NCBI GenBank assembly: GCA_950054195.1
Contig: CATLPG010000011.1
Location: 1 to 64,000, forward strand
DNA length: 64,000 nt
Direction: 5' to 3'
Source of the DNA: an uncultured Saccharospirillaceae bacterium
GTDB lineage: Bacteria > Bacteroidota > Bacteroidia > Flavobacteriales_D > CAJJDF01
Positions within the stretch are counted from its first letter, which is position 1. Every line of letters begins with the position of its first letter. Below are positions 1 to 9,441 of the stretch, in pieces. The notes below the pieces were generated by a model, which worked only from the letters and a program-made list of their open reading frames with translations, had not been told where the DNA came from and did no database searches. Both the position numbers and the translations under genes were made by a program.

Positions 1-2
1 CA

Positions 3-227
3 GAGTTAGTAAAAAAATATTTATCATGGGGAGCAGGTCCAAGAGCTTCTCAAAATTTAATCATTGGAGCAAAGTGCCATGCTGCAATTAATGGAAAATA
101 TTCTCCAGATATTGAAGATGTTAAGGCCGTAGCAATTCCAATTTTAAGACATCGTATCGTTAGAAATTACATAGCTGAAGCAGATGGCTATACTGTTGAG
201 CGAATAATTGATGAGTTAATGGATTAA
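3..227 (+). CDS. MoxR-family AAA+ ATPase, C-terminal fragment (5' end outside window)
   Basis: An open frame enters from the left edge and ends with TAA at 225-227, giving 74 residues. The residues match the C-terminal lid of MoxR-type AAA+ ATPases: a WGAGPRASQ motif followed by an ALxRHR-like IPILRHRIV segment and a short acidic tail ending in DELMD. MoxR ATPases act as chaperones for VWA-domain (Bat) proteins. The Walker motifs lie outside the window, so the assignment rests on the lid only. In many Bacteroidota moxR precedes a DUF58 gene and the bat genes; here the next gene is unrelated, and batD/batE lie about 16 kb away on the other strand. Confidence 0.82.
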   Translation, partial: ELVKKYLSWGAGPRASQNLIIGAKCHAAINGKYSPDIEDVKAVAIPILRHRIVRNYIAEADGYTVERIIDELMD

Positions 228-324
228 TTTAGTTAATCTCTCAACAATTATTAAAGTACTTTCACCTTCATATAATCAACCTTTATTAAAGCAACCAATT
301 GGGTGTGTTTTTCGTTATATATAT

Positions 325-2955
325 ATGTTGAGGTATCTAATAATAACGTGTATATTACTAATTACTAGTACGCCTTTCATTTTTAGCCAATGTGGAACAT
401 CTATTGACTATAATCAATGGAGTCCAGTAGGAAACAATGATGCAGAGTGGGCAGTGTCTACCGATGGATTAACTGTAACTCAATCTGAAAATACAGGAGC
501 AAGTGCTTTTTTAAGTGATGAAATCCTTTACAATGTAAAAATATCTGGAACTTTCCGATCCGATAATGGAGATGATGATTACTTAGGGTTTGTTATGGGC
601 CATCGAGGAGTTACTCCTTACAGCATGTACCTTTTTACTTGGAAGCAAGCACAGCAAGGTAGTAATCCAGAAGGATATTCCTTTTGGAATTTAACAAATA
701 GATATGCACCAATAGATTACAATGTAACAACCCCTCCAAATAGTATTTTATTAGATTCTAGCTATGGAGTTGGAAAAGGATGGACGAGAAGCTTTGATCA
801 TAATTTTGAGATGCTTTATACAGCTACTAATTCAACAATATTAATTGATGGAGATACTATTTTTGAGGTAGAAGATTGTTTTAATCCAGGAAGTTTTGGG
901 TTTTATAATAGCTCACAGGCATCCTGTACATACTCGAACTTTAATTTTGAAATATTAGCTAACTTTTTTATTGAAAAAGATACGATCTGTTTAGGAGATT
1001 CTGGAAGTTTTAGGATATTCTGTGACGAAATAGCCCCTAATTACTACGATTCTATCGTTTGGGATTTTGGAGATGGATCTCCTTTGAATATAGGAAGTAA
1101 TAATCATGCTGTAAAATATAAATATCCAGCCGTAGGAACATATACCGTAAATCTTTTTTTGAGACACAGAGGCTCAGGATGTACAGCATCTACAACTAAA
1201 ACAATTGTAGTTGAAGATCAATTTCAAGCCACGCTAGGAAACGATACAATAATTTGTCCTAACACATCCACCTTATTAAATGTAAATACTTCTTCTGAAA
1301 ATACAATTACTAGTTATTTATGGAGTGATAGTTCTACGAACAGTAGTATTATAGCAGATAGTACTGATTCTTATCATGTGGAAGTATATAATCAACATGG
1401 ATGCGTAGATAGAGATACACTGTTTTTAAATGTGCAATCCCCCTTTATGATTGACTATGACACAGTAGATGCTACTTGTTTTCAATCAGCAGATGGAGAA
1501 CTAAATATACTTTCTCCCTTAGGTAATTTCGACTATCAAATTAACAGTGATCCTTTTGTTACAACTCCTATTTTTTCTTCTTTAACCGCTGGAAATTATA
1601 GTTTGACTGTTAGGGATTCAGTTGGTTGTACCCAAGATACGAGCTTTGTAATTAATGAACCTCAGGCTTTGGATGTAAGTTTACTATCAACAAAAGAGGT
1701 AAGATGTTTTGGTTTATGTGATGGAAGAGTGCAATTGACAGCAACCGGAGGAAGTTTTCCTTATGGTTTTTACGTTCAAGGAAATCAATTAAATGATACG
1801 GTTACATCACCACTTTGTAGTGGAGTTTATAAGGGAATTGTTATTGACTCAAATTTCTGTGTAGATTCAGTGGATTTTACAATTAATGGTCCTTCTCCTA
1901 TAACAATATCTACAAATGATGATAGCATTTGTATTGGAGAACCAACAACGCTATCAGTTAGTGCTGGTGGGGGAAGTTTAAATCCGGGAAGTGATTATAC
2001 TTATAACTGGAATAACGCAGGAAGTGTACAAGGTGAAAATTTATCAAATGTTTATCCTTTAGAGGATACGATTTATCAAGTATACGCTTTAGACGATAGT
2101 TTATGTTCTTCAGATACCATATCTCTTAGAATAAATTTAAATCCAGTCTTTGATTTTAGTGCAACTGTAACCAGTGATTGTCCTATATTAACAACCGAGT
2201 TTATTCCTGATCTACAAAATAACATAGCCATTAGCACTGCCTTGTGGGATTTTGGAAATGGGAGTACTTCAGATAATTATAATGACAATATAGTATCTTA
2301 TTCAGAAGATGGTTTGTATACTCCAAGCTTAACTGTTACTTCTGATAAAGGATGTGTAGGTACAGTTACCAAAAATGATTATATAGAGGTTTTTGTTGAG
2401 CCTATCGCAGATTTTTCCTATTCTCCTTATCCAGAAAACGCAACGGTTCTTAACCCAGATTATTACTTTACAAATACAAGTTTGGATGCAGATAGTTACA
2501 TATGGGATATGGCTGGATTAGATACGTTGACAACTGATAATCCTTCTTTTAGATTTAGTGAATTAACTGAAAAATCTTATTTAATTACACTTATTGCAAA
2601 TACAGATAATGGTTGTTCAGATACAGTTTCAAAAACCGTTATCGTTGAAAATGAGTTTTTTGTGTATGTGCCTAGCGCTTTTTCACCCAATGGAGATGGA
2701 ATAAATGATCTTTTTAAGCCTACTACTAACGGAATTACTTTTGATAGTTATGAGTTTTTAGTGTTTAATAGGTGGGGACAAGTCATTTTTTCTACAAATC
2801 TCCAAGATCACCCAGGCTGGGATGGTACATTTAATAATGAATCTCCGGTTGCTGGAATATATTCGTGGAGGTTAGAAGGAATAACCTATTTAGAATATGG
2901 AACAGGTATTGAAAGTGAAGTTCTTTATAATGGAACAGTTACTCTTTTAAAATAG
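325..2955 (+). CDS. T9SS type B sorted surface protein with thrombospondin-C-like, PKD and SprB-like domains
   Basis: An 876-residue secreted protein with a signal peptide (about residues 1-21, ending FSQ). Residues 26-210 resemble the C-terminal L-lectin-like domain of thrombospondins: an acidic DDDYLGFVMG motif, then FTWKQ, and a closing FGFYNSSQ...SNFNF strand. PKD-like repeats follow near 245-300 (WDFGDGS), 645-690 (WDFGNGS) and 730-775. Two SprB-like repeats lie between about 378 and 530. From about 780 there is a gliding-motility-associated type B sorting domain (FSPNGDGINDLF, then FNRWGQVIF), which directs export by the type IX system. It is probably an adhesin or matrix protein; the ligand is unknown. 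No clear promoter motif was seen in the 97 bases upstream. Confidence 0.88.
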   Translation: MLRYLIITCILLITSTPFIFSQCGTSIDYNQWSPVGNNDAEWAVSTDGLTVTQSENTGASAFLSDEILYNVKISGTFRSDNGDDDYLGFVMGHRGVTPYSMYLFTWKQAQQGSNPEGYSFWNLTNRYAPIDYNVTTPPNSILLDSSYGVGKGWTRSFDHNFEMLYTATNSTILIDGDTIFEVEDCFNPGSFGFYNSSQASCTYSNFNFEILANFFIEKDTICLGDSGSFRIFCDEIAPNYYDSIVWDFGDGSPLNIGSNNHAVKYKYPAVGTYTVNLFLRHRGSGCTASTTKTIVVEDQFQATLGNDTIICPNTSTLLNVNTSSENTITSYLWSDSSTNSSIIADSTDSYHVEVYNQHGCVDRDTLFLNVQSPFMIDYDTVDATCFQSADGELNILSPLGNFDYQINSDPFVTTPIFSSLTAGNYSLTVRDSVGCTQDTSFVINEPQALDVSLLSTKEVRCFGLCDGRVQLTATGGSFPYGFYVQGNQLNDTVTSPLCSGVYKGIVIDSNFCVDSVDFTINGPSPITISTNDDSICIGEPTTLSVSAGGGSLNPGSDYTYNWNNAGSVQGENLSNVYPLEDTIYQVYALDDSLCSSDTISLRINLNPVFDFSATVTSDCPILTTEFIPDLQNNIAISTALWDFGNGSTSDNYNDNIVSYSEDGLYTPSLTVTSDKGCVGTVTKNDYIEVFVEPIADFSYSPYPENATVLNPDYYFTNTSLDADSYIWDMAGLDTLTTDNPSFRFSELTEKSYLITLIANTDNGCSDTVSKTVIVENEFFVYVPSAFSPNGDGINDLFKPTTNGITFDSYEFLVFNRWGQVIFSTNLQDHPGWDGTFNNESPVAGIYSWRLEGITYLEYGTGIESEVLYNGTVTLLK

Positions 2956-3016
2956 TAACAATATAAAAATCAATGAATAGAAGCCTTAAATAGATATTTT
3001 AAGTGTTTTTACTTAG

Positions 3017-3045
3017 TTGATTTATGTATATTTTTATTATACTTG
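3017..3045 (+). promoter_or_regulatory. Candidate Bacteroidota promoter of the first metalloprotease-barrel cassette
   Basis: TTG at 3017-3019, an 18-base spacer, and TATACTTG at 3038-3045, one mismatch from TAnnTTTG. Transcription would start near 3051, 12 bases before the ATG at 3063. The upstream in-frame ATG at 3024 would lie inside this promoter, which favours the later start. Confidence 0.45.
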
Positions 3046-3062
3046 CGGGACAAGTTAATAAT

Positions 3063-5273
3063 ATGTTAAAATTTTCTTTGCCAATAGCTTTATCACTGGC
3101 AATTTCAGTCACCTTCGGTCAAAATTATAATTTAAGTAATACCTACAAACCCTTATCCTGTAAAGGGGAGATACCATCTGATTTTTTCAAAACTTTTTCA
3201 GAAGAATTTGATAAAGATATTACAGAGCTAAGAGCAAGTGGAGATTCTCGTAAAGAAAAAAAAATCAAAGAAAAATTTTATTTAAGAGTAAACTTTGATT
3301 TAGATAACTTGCTGAATAGCGGTTATGTTTTGTTTGGTGATACGTTGTCTACTTATATTCAAAAGGTAGGAGACCGTGTGTTGTCATCAACTAAGCTGAA
3401 CGAAAAAATTAGATTTTACATATTAAAGAGTAGTGAGGTTAATGCTTTTGCAACTGATAAAAACATTGTTTTTGTTACCGTTGGTTTATTATCGCAAGTA
3501 GAAAATGAAGCTCAGTTGGCTTATATATTAGCTCATGAGGCTTCACACATAATTTTTAAGCATAGTATTGAGCGATATGAAAGAAGTGTAAATGAAAAAA
3601 ATAATGTAAGAAAAGGAAGAGAATCCTATGAAGGGCTAGTTGAAAAGCTGAGTGATTTTTCCCAAGAAAATGAATTTGAAGCAGACCGTAATGCACTTAA
3701 AATAATCAAAGAAGTTGGATATAATGAAAAGGCTAGTGTTGAATCGATGTATGTTTTAAAATATTCTCATTTACCTTTCGATGACGTTAAGTTTAATACA
3801 GATTATTTCAATACAAAAAACTTTACTGTTGCAGATTCTCTTTTTAAACCTATTAAAGAGGAAACTGAAGAAGAAATTGAATCAGGAATAGAATATAGAA
3901 CTCACCCAGAGATTGACGATAGAATTACCGAGTTAAGGGATCGTTTAACTGATAAGCCTGGAAAAACATTTTTATTATCGGAAAGTGATTTTAACAGTAT
4001 TCAAGAAATAGCAAGGATGGAAAACCTAAGATTAAACTTGCAAAGTAGGAGTTTAATTAGGGTAGTATATGAAGGAGCACTATTAGAAAAAAAGTATCCA
4101 AATAATCAATACGTTAAGGATTGTATTTCTAAAGCTGTTTATGGTATAGCAAAACTAAAAGTAACTGGTAATTCAGATAAATTTGATGAAGGTCTGATAG
4201 AGGATTATACAGAATACTATAAATTATATCAATTCTTTTATGATCGTTTAGATAAAGACAACGCGATGGCATTAAGTGTTTTGCATTTGTCAAAAGCAAG
4301 TCTTGATGACAATGAAAGAAAAGCTTTTATAAAAGATCTTGCTTCAAAATTTAAGTCTAAATACAGTATTACTTATAACGATTTTTATGATTGGACTCCA
4401 AAAATAGACTCAGTTAATGAGGCAATTGACACGACAAAATCATTATCAAAAGTTGAAAAGCTTGAACTTAAGAACAAGAAAGAAATAGTTGAGACTAATT
4501 CATTTGTTTACGCTGCTTTAAAAGAAAGTGTAAATGATTCACTAACAAAATTAGTTTTTGAGGAAGTTCAAGCCTACAGAGATACTGGAGATGACGGGGT
4601 AATAAGCCTTGATGGAATGTCATATGATGAGAGGTTAAAGTTTTTAAATAAATACAATAAAAAAAATAAAGTAGGTATCGATTCTTTACTTGTTCTAGAG
4701 CCAACAGTATTTTACATAAAAAACAATGTGAAAAAATCGCTGCTAGCATCTGAAAAGAAAAAACAAGTATTCGAAAAAAACCTTCGAACAAACCTTTCAA
4801 AAACAAACCTTAAAATTAAGTATATCTCTCGCTACGGTTTAGATACTCTTGATATTTCAGAATACAACGCAACTATGCTTATTAAAGAAACGTTGATGGA
4901 AATATTTGATGCAGAATCAGATGAAATTCTACCCCTTACCAAAAATCGATTGAATGATTTGCCTTCAGCTTATCAGGGATATAAAAATATTCTTATTAGT
5001 GGGTTTTATTCAGAAAAGGAAACTTTATATGAAGATCCAACATGGACACTAAATGTCGTTAAATATATATTTTTGGCTGTATATAACCCCTTAACAGTAC
5101 CTGCTGCAATAGCTACAGGTTATGGTAAATCAAGATGGAATTATTACTATTTAAGTATTTATGACGTTGAAAATGACTATACAATTTTTATAGATGAGCG
5201 TGTCACTAAGGGAGCTACAAGTAGTCAAACTCAAAGCAATGTATTAAGCCACACATTATCACCATTAAAATAA
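3063..5273 (+). CDS. Secreted M48-family zinc metalloprotease, copy 1
   Basis: The protein has 736 residues from ATG 3063. An upstream in-frame ATG at 3024 would bury the signal peptide (MLKFSLPIALSLAISVTFGQ) behind 13 extra residues. The M48 core has HEASH at about 158-162 and the third zinc ligand in ENEFEAD (Glu204, Asp208), so the site looks intact. After the protease domain come about 450 residues of charged, mostly helical sequence that I do not recognise. They contain an LSKVEKLE motif shared with copy 2 and a C-terminal YYYLSIYDVE motif, also shared. It is followed after 9 bases by a small barrel gene; the pair is repeated at 5975-8855. Predicted location is periplasm or outer membrane; the substrate is unknown. 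Confidence 0.85.
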   Translation: MLKFSLPIALSLAISVTFGQNYNLSNTYKPLSCKGEIPSDFFKTFSEEFDKDITELRASGDSRKEKKIKEKFYLRVNFDLDNLLNSGYVLFGDTLSTYIQKVGDRVLSSTKLNEKIRFYILKSSEVNAFATDKNIVFVTVGLLSQVENEAQLAYILAHEASHIIFKHSIERYERSVNEKNNVRKGRESYEGLVEKLSDFSQENEFEADRNALKIIKEVGYNEKASVESMYVLKYSHLPFDDVKFNTDYFNTKNFTVADSLFKPIKEETEEEIESGIEYRTHPEIDDRITELRDRLTDKPGKTFLLSESDFNSIQEIARMENLRLNLQSRSLIRVVYEGALLEKKYPNNQYVKDCISKAVYGIAKLKVTGNSDKFDEGLIEDYTEYYKLYQFFYDRLDKDNAMALSVLHLSKASLDDNERKAFIKDLASKFKSKYSITYNDFYDWTPKIDSVNEAIDTTKSLSKVEKLELKNKKEIVETNSFVYAALKESVNDSLTKLVFEEVQAYRDTGDDGVISLDGMSYDERLKFLNKYNKKNKVGIDSLLVLEPTVFYIKNNVKKSLLASEKKKQVFEKNLRTNLSKTNLKIKYISRYGLDTLDISEYNATMLIKETLMEIFDAESDEILPLTKNRLNDLPSAYQGYKNILISGFYSEKETLYEDPTWTLNVVKYIFLAVYNPLTVPAAIATGYGKSRWNYYYLSIYDVENDYTIFIDERVTKGATSSQTQSNVLSHTLSPLK

Positions 5274-5282
5274 ATTTAAAAC

Positions 5283-5963
5283 ATGAAATTACTGACCACA
5301 CATTCTCTCATCTTTACTTTTATTTTCTTTTTATCATTTAATAGTAATAGTCAATCTATATCAAAAAAAATATCAACATTTACAATAAATACATCTTTTA
5401 AACCAAGCCCTTTGTATGGATTGAGTCTAGGATACACTCTTTATGATGAGGACCCTAGCCTTGCTCCATTTGTAACCTTAGAGTTAGATTATAAAATTAA
5501 ACTATCTAGAAAAGTAGCATTTGGGATTATCTACACCAGAAGTTCACATAGTTTAGCACCAGAGGATAATGGATCAATACCAAAGTTTGCTCTTAATGAA
5601 TTTGGAGGAAGCATAAATTATTATCTAAGGGGCAATTTTGCTCCAGTAGGTAACTACTTTAGTTTTTTTATGAAATACTCTAATGCTTCAATAGAAGGTA
5701 TTAGAGGATATAAGAATAATCAATTCATAGATGGAGACTATAAACACAATGCTTTAGCATTTGGAGTTTCATGGAATGGCATGTGGTTTTTTACAGATAA
5801 TTCTCCTTTATACCTAAACTATGGATTTGGTTTTGCCTACAGAGATTATACTTCTGATCATTATTTTAATGAAAAAAAAACAGACGAATTTTACAATGTT
5901 GCATTTCAATTAGCAATAAGAGAGTCTGTTTTTGCTAATGTTGGCTTAGGAGTCTGGTTTTAA
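5283..5963 (+). CDS. Predicted outer-membrane beta-barrel protein, cassette copy 1
   Basis: A 226-residue protein with a signal peptide (cleavage probably after SNSQS, near residue 25). It has alternating aromatic/polar strands and ends in an aromatic residue (GLGVWF), as outer-membrane barrels often do. It starts 9 bases after the metalloprotease gene and is followed after 11 bases by the second one, so the four genes look co-transcribed. It is a paralogue of the protein at 8133-8855: both share SRKVAxG, NFAPxGN, an NA[ST]I segment and a W/YNGM motif at similar spacing. No specific family name is recognised; the barrel assignment is inference from composition and C-terminus. Confidence 0.7.
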   Translation: MKLLTTHSLIFTFIFFLSFNSNSQSISKKISTFTINTSFKPSPLYGLSLGYTLYDEDPSLAPFVTLELDYKIKLSRKVAFGIIYTRSSHSLAPEDNGSIPKFALNEFGGSINYYLRGNFAPVGNYFSFFMKYSNASIEGIRGYKNNQFIDGDYKHNALAFGVSWNGMWFFTDNSPLYLNYGFGFAYRDYTSDHYFNEKKTDEFYNVAFQLAIRESVFANVGLGVWF

Positions 5964-5974
5964 AATCAATTTTA

Positions 5975-8155
5975 ATGAATAATTTTTTATATACACTAGT
6001 ACTAGTCGTCTTTTTTAGTTTTTCAGGGTTTCAGCAAGCTCAAAACTTATCTGATAACTATAAACCTCTTACTTGTAAAGGCGCGTTAAGCACTGATTTG
6101 TCAACCGACTATATGGTTTTGGCTAATAAAGAAATTGATATTGCTCAATCAAAAGGAATGTTAATTACTGCAGATGTGAGAGATTTCTTTGTTGGTAATA
6201 ATGCCGATCTAAATAATTTGTTTTTTAGTGGTAAAGTACTTTTTGGAGATGAAGTAACAAAGTATGTACAATCTGTTGGGAACCGAATTTTAGAAAAAAA
6301 TGACATTAAAAGAGATATTAGGTTTTATGTTTTAAAATCAAGTGAGGTAAATGCATTTGCAAATCAAAATAATATCATTTTTATAACTATTGGCTTGCTT
6401 ACTCAGTTAGAAAATGAAAGTCAGTTAGCGTTTGTACTTGGTCATGAAATCACCCATATTGTTAAAGATCACAGTATTGTTGGCTATCAGCATACACAGG
6501 ATAAAAGTAGAGACTTTGCTAATGGTTTATCTACTTATGATGACCTTGTACAAAATTTGAGTGATTATTCTCAAGAAAATGAGCTTGAATCAGATAAAAT
6601 GGGGTTGGAATTAATCAATAAAGCTGGTTATACTTCATCAAGTTCTGTAGGTGTAATTAAAGTGCTAAAGTATGGATTACTCCCTTACGATGAACAAGTA
6701 TTTGATCGTTCGTTCTTCAATACGAGTAACTTTACTCTCGAAGAATCCAACTTTGCTAAAAATATTGAAGTAGTTCCTGATAAAGAGAGTGATTTTGAAA
6801 CGCACCCGGAAGAAAACGAACGAATTAATAAGCTAGAAAAAATGATAAAAGCTGATAATGGAGAAGAATATATGATCTCTAAAGATCAGTTTTTATACAT
6901 CCGTGATCTGGCAAGGTTCGAAAACCTTAAGGTTAATCTTTTAAAGAAAGAATTTATTCGATCATTATATGAATCCTACTTGTTACAACAAACATATCCT
7001 AACAATGAGTTTGTTAAAGATGTTCAAGCTAAATCAATATATGGTATTGCTAAAGTTATGAATTCTATTGATGAAGACATACTCGAAGAGTCAATCACCA
7101 AAGAATTATCTGTTAGTGAATACTATAATTTATATAGTCTACATTATTATAACCTAGAAGACAAAGAGCAGTTAGCCTTAGCCATATCTTATTTAGCACA
7201 CCAAAATGATAGTGACTATAATAAGTATATTGAAGATCTAATTGTTGATTTGAAAACTGAACATGAAGTTGTTTATAGTGATTTTAAATGGGCAATTGAT
7301 AAAGACAAAAAGAAAGAAGAAAAGGAGGAAGTTGATGAATCAAAATTAAGTAAAGTAGAAAAGCTAGAAAAACTCTCCTCAGAATCAGTAGAAAAAGAGA
7401 ATAGCATGATGGTAGCTGCTCTAGCAGCAAGTACAAAGAATAAGGATGTACTAGACTTATTTATTGATGTCCAAGATAGGAAGATTGACAAGGAATCAAA
7501 GTCAAATAAAAAATCTAATTTAACTAGCGCTGCAGAAAAAAAAGAAAGAAGAAAGAAAAATAGAAAGTTATCCCTTTCTGTTGATTCCCTTTCTCTAATA
7601 GATCCCTTCTTTTATTCGGATAAAAAGTCACTTGAACAAACGTTAGTTGGAAGTCGTAAACGAAAATCTGAATTTGTGGCCATGTTTAAGGATCAAATGG
7701 ATGATATGGATATTTACGTAAAATCTTACACCAAAGAAGACATTTCAATAGGTAATATAGATGACTTCAATGATCATGTAGTAAAGCGAGAGTATTTAAA
7801 AGAGTTCTTTGATTCAAAAGACTTCGACATGATACCATTGTTTAAAGAAGAACTTTTAGCCTCAATTAAAGACAACAACCAGCCTACTAAATTTATGTTA
7901 ACAGGTGCTGTTTCCTATAAAAATAATACACCAAATGCCACAGGGTTATTATTAGGTATTCTTAATCCAGTAATGGGGATAATGGCAGTAACAGTTCAAA
8001 ATTCACATTTTTACAAAAGTAATTATTATTACCTAGCTCTTTATGATATTGAAAAGGAAGATTTTGTCTTTTATGATGAATTGTATCTGGCGGGAAGACC
8101 AGACTATTTTAAAGAATTAAATATGTTACGAAATGTTTTGGAACCATTTAAATAA
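5975..8155 (+). CDS. Secreted M48-family zinc metalloprotease, copy 2
   Basis: A 726-residue paralogue of the protein at 3063-5273. The signal peptide is about residues 1-22 (ending QQAQ). The M48 zinc site is HEITH at 157-161 with the third ligand in ENELESD (Glu203, Asp207). Shared features with copy 1 include YKPL[ST]CKG near the N-terminus, LKSSEVNAFA, a THPE segment, LSKVEKLE and YYYL.[LI]YD.E near the C-terminus. The middle (about 440-535) is unusually rich in Lys, Glu and Ser. Both copies keep every catalytic residue, so neither looks like a decaying duplicate. The stop overlaps the start of the following barrel gene by 23 bases. Confidence 0.85.
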   Translation: MNNFLYTLVLVVFFSFSGFQQAQNLSDNYKPLTCKGALSTDLSTDYMVLANKEIDIAQSKGMLITADVRDFFVGNNADLNNLFFSGKVLFGDEVTKYVQSVGNRILEKNDIKRDIRFYVLKSSEVNAFANQNNIIFITIGLLTQLENESQLAFVLGHEITHIVKDHSIVGYQHTQDKSRDFANGLSTYDDLVQNLSDYSQENELESDKMGLELINKAGYTSSSSVGVIKVLKYGLLPYDEQVFDRSFFNTSNFTLEESNFAKNIEVVPDKESDFETHPEENERINKLEKMIKADNGEEYMISKDQFLYIRDLARFENLKVNLLKKEFIRSLYESYLLQQTYPNNEFVKDVQAKSIYGIAKVMNSIDEDILEESITKELSVSEYYNLYSLHYYNLEDKEQLALAISYLAHQNDSDYNKYIEDLIVDLKTEHEVVYSDFKWAIDKDKKKEEKEEVDESKLSKVEKLEKLSSESVEKENSMMVAALAASTKNKDVLDLFIDVQDRKIDKESKSNKKSNLTSAAEKKERRKKNRKLSLSVDSLSLIDPFFYSDKKSLEQTLVGSRKRKSEFVAMFKDQMDDMDIYVKSYTKEDISIGNIDDFNDHVVKREYLKEFFDSKDFDMIPLFKEELLASIKDNNQPTKFMLTGAVSYKNNTPNATGLLLGILNPVMGIMAVTVQNSHFYKSNYYYLALYDIEKEDFVFYDELYLAGRPDYFKELNMLRNVLEPFK

Positions 8156-8855
8156 AATAATAGTATTGATATTGTTGGTGTGTTCATTATCGAGCACAGC
8201 ACAATTTAACTTAGCTAAAAGAACGACTTTAGAGGCTCACTTAGGTGTTCGAGCACATGGATATTTATATTCTGATTTAGAAGAAGGTATTATACCAGAA
8301 AGATTTTTTAGTATCTACCCAGAAGTGCAAATTAAAACTAGAGTTTCCCGTAAAGTAGCTATAGGAGCTTTATACGGTTATAGTAAAAAGAAAGTATTAC
8401 AAGCGGATCGATTTAGAGAAGTTGTGCCTTCTAGTGACCATACTATTTCATTAGTGGAGTATGGGGTTACATTAAGTTACTTTACTCAAGATAATTTCGC
8501 ACCCATTGGGAATAATATATCATTTACCTACAAGCAATCAAATGCAACAATTGTAGATTTGGAAGTTTATGATATAAACACTAATACTACTACAAAAGCA
8601 GATGTAGTTAATAACACTTTTGCCTTAATACTATCGTATAACGGTATGCGTTTTCTTTCAAAAAAAGCACCTATCTATTTTCATTATAGTTTAGGGGTTG
8701 GATATCGGAATTTATATTCTGATGTAAGATTTGGAGGAAAGCTAATAGAAGAAGACGACAACACCGAAGTGGAAGACGCAGTATTACCCATCAGAGGACT
8801 ATTATATAAAAAACAACTTTTTGAGGCTAAACTAGGTTTAGGATATTGGTTTTAA
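8133..8855 (+). CDS. Predicted outer-membrane beta-barrel protein, cassette copy 2
   Basis: A 240-residue protein with a hydrophobic signal peptide ending STAQ (about residue 23). It ends GLGYWF, very like GLGVWF of the copy-1 barrel. Other shared motifs are SRKVAIG, NFAPIGN, SNATI and YNGMRF. The start overlaps the end of the metalloprotease gene by 23 bases, suggesting translational coupling and matched production of the two proteins. Its 3' end overlaps the convergent coaE by 18 bases. The function is unknown; it may be a membrane partner or anchor for the metalloprotease. Confidence 0.7.
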   Translation: MFWNHLNKIIVLILLVCSLSSTAQFNLAKRTTLEAHLGVRAHGYLYSDLEEGIIPERFFSIYPEVQIKTRVSRKVAIGALYGYSKKKVLQADRFREVVPSSDHTISLVEYGVTLSYFTQDNFAPIGNNISFTYKQSNATIVDLEVYDINTNTTTKADVVNNTFALILSYNGMRFLSKKAPIYFHYSLGVGYRNLYSDVRFGGKLIEEDDNTEVEDAVLPIRGLLYKKQLFEAKLGLGYWF

Positions 8856-9425
8856 ATCTTGTATTAATTTTAATACTTGCGGAATAACTAATTCATCCCC
8901 TTCATTGTTAATGATATAATCAGCTAATTGAATTTTCTTCTCTTGTGACCACTGGTTAGCCATGCGGCTTTCAACTGCCTCTCTAGTAGTTTGATCTCGA
9001 TTAATTACACGCCTAATTCGCTCTTCTTTAGAAGCCGTTACAAGTATCGTTTTATCAAAATATTTGTCAGAGCCGGTTTCAAATAAAATAGCGGCTTCTT
9101 CAAAAACAATTGAACTATCTTGCCTTGTACACCAAAGTTTGAAATCTCTTTTAACAGCTGGATGAACGAGCGAATTTAATTTTTCTAACGCCTTTTTATC
9201 TTTAAAAACAATAGATGCAAGTTTTTGACGATCAATAGTTCCATTAGATGAATAGATGTCTTCACCAAACACTTTTTTTATTGAAGAAACAAGCTCACTA
9301 TCCTTAACCATGAGTTCTTTGGCTCTGGTATCAGCAATATAAACAGGATAACCTAACGCTTGGAATATTTTGGCTACAGTAGATTTTCCCGAGCCAATAC
9401 CACCTGTTAGTCCAACTTTAATCAT
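8838..9425 (-). CDS. coaE: Dephospho-CoA kinase
   Basis: A 195-residue cytoplasmic enzyme that phosphorylates the 3'-hydroxyl of dephospho-CoA, the last step of coenzyme A synthesis. The P-loop GGIGSGKST lies at residues 8-16, and the protein has the family-typical YIADTRAKEL, LVHPAV and ILVTASKEERIRRV segments. Length is normal for CoaE. It is the last gene of a minus-strand run with yajC, a DUF1573 gene, nusB and leucine dehydrogenase, 16 bases after yajC. Its 3' end overlaps the convergent barrel gene by 18 bases. Confidence 0.95.
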   Translation of the reverse strand: MIKVGLTGGIGSGKSTVAKIFQALGYPVYIADTRAKELMVKDSELVSSIKKVFGEDIYSSNGTIDRQKLASIVFKDKKALEKLNSLVHPAVKRDFKLWCTRQDSSIVFEEAAILFETGSDKYFDKTILVTASKEERIRRVINRDQTTREAVESRMANQWSQEKKIQLADYIINNEGDELVIPQVLKLIQDLKPIS

Positions 9426-9441
9426 TTTAATAATGATTGAA

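Noticed and set aside
3024-3062. An earlier ATG for the first M48 protease
   Set aside because: It lies inside the candidate promoter and would mask the signal peptide that begins at 3063.
4495-4806. Minus-strand open frame inside the first M48 gene
   Set aside because: Antisense shadow without motif or ribosome-binding context.
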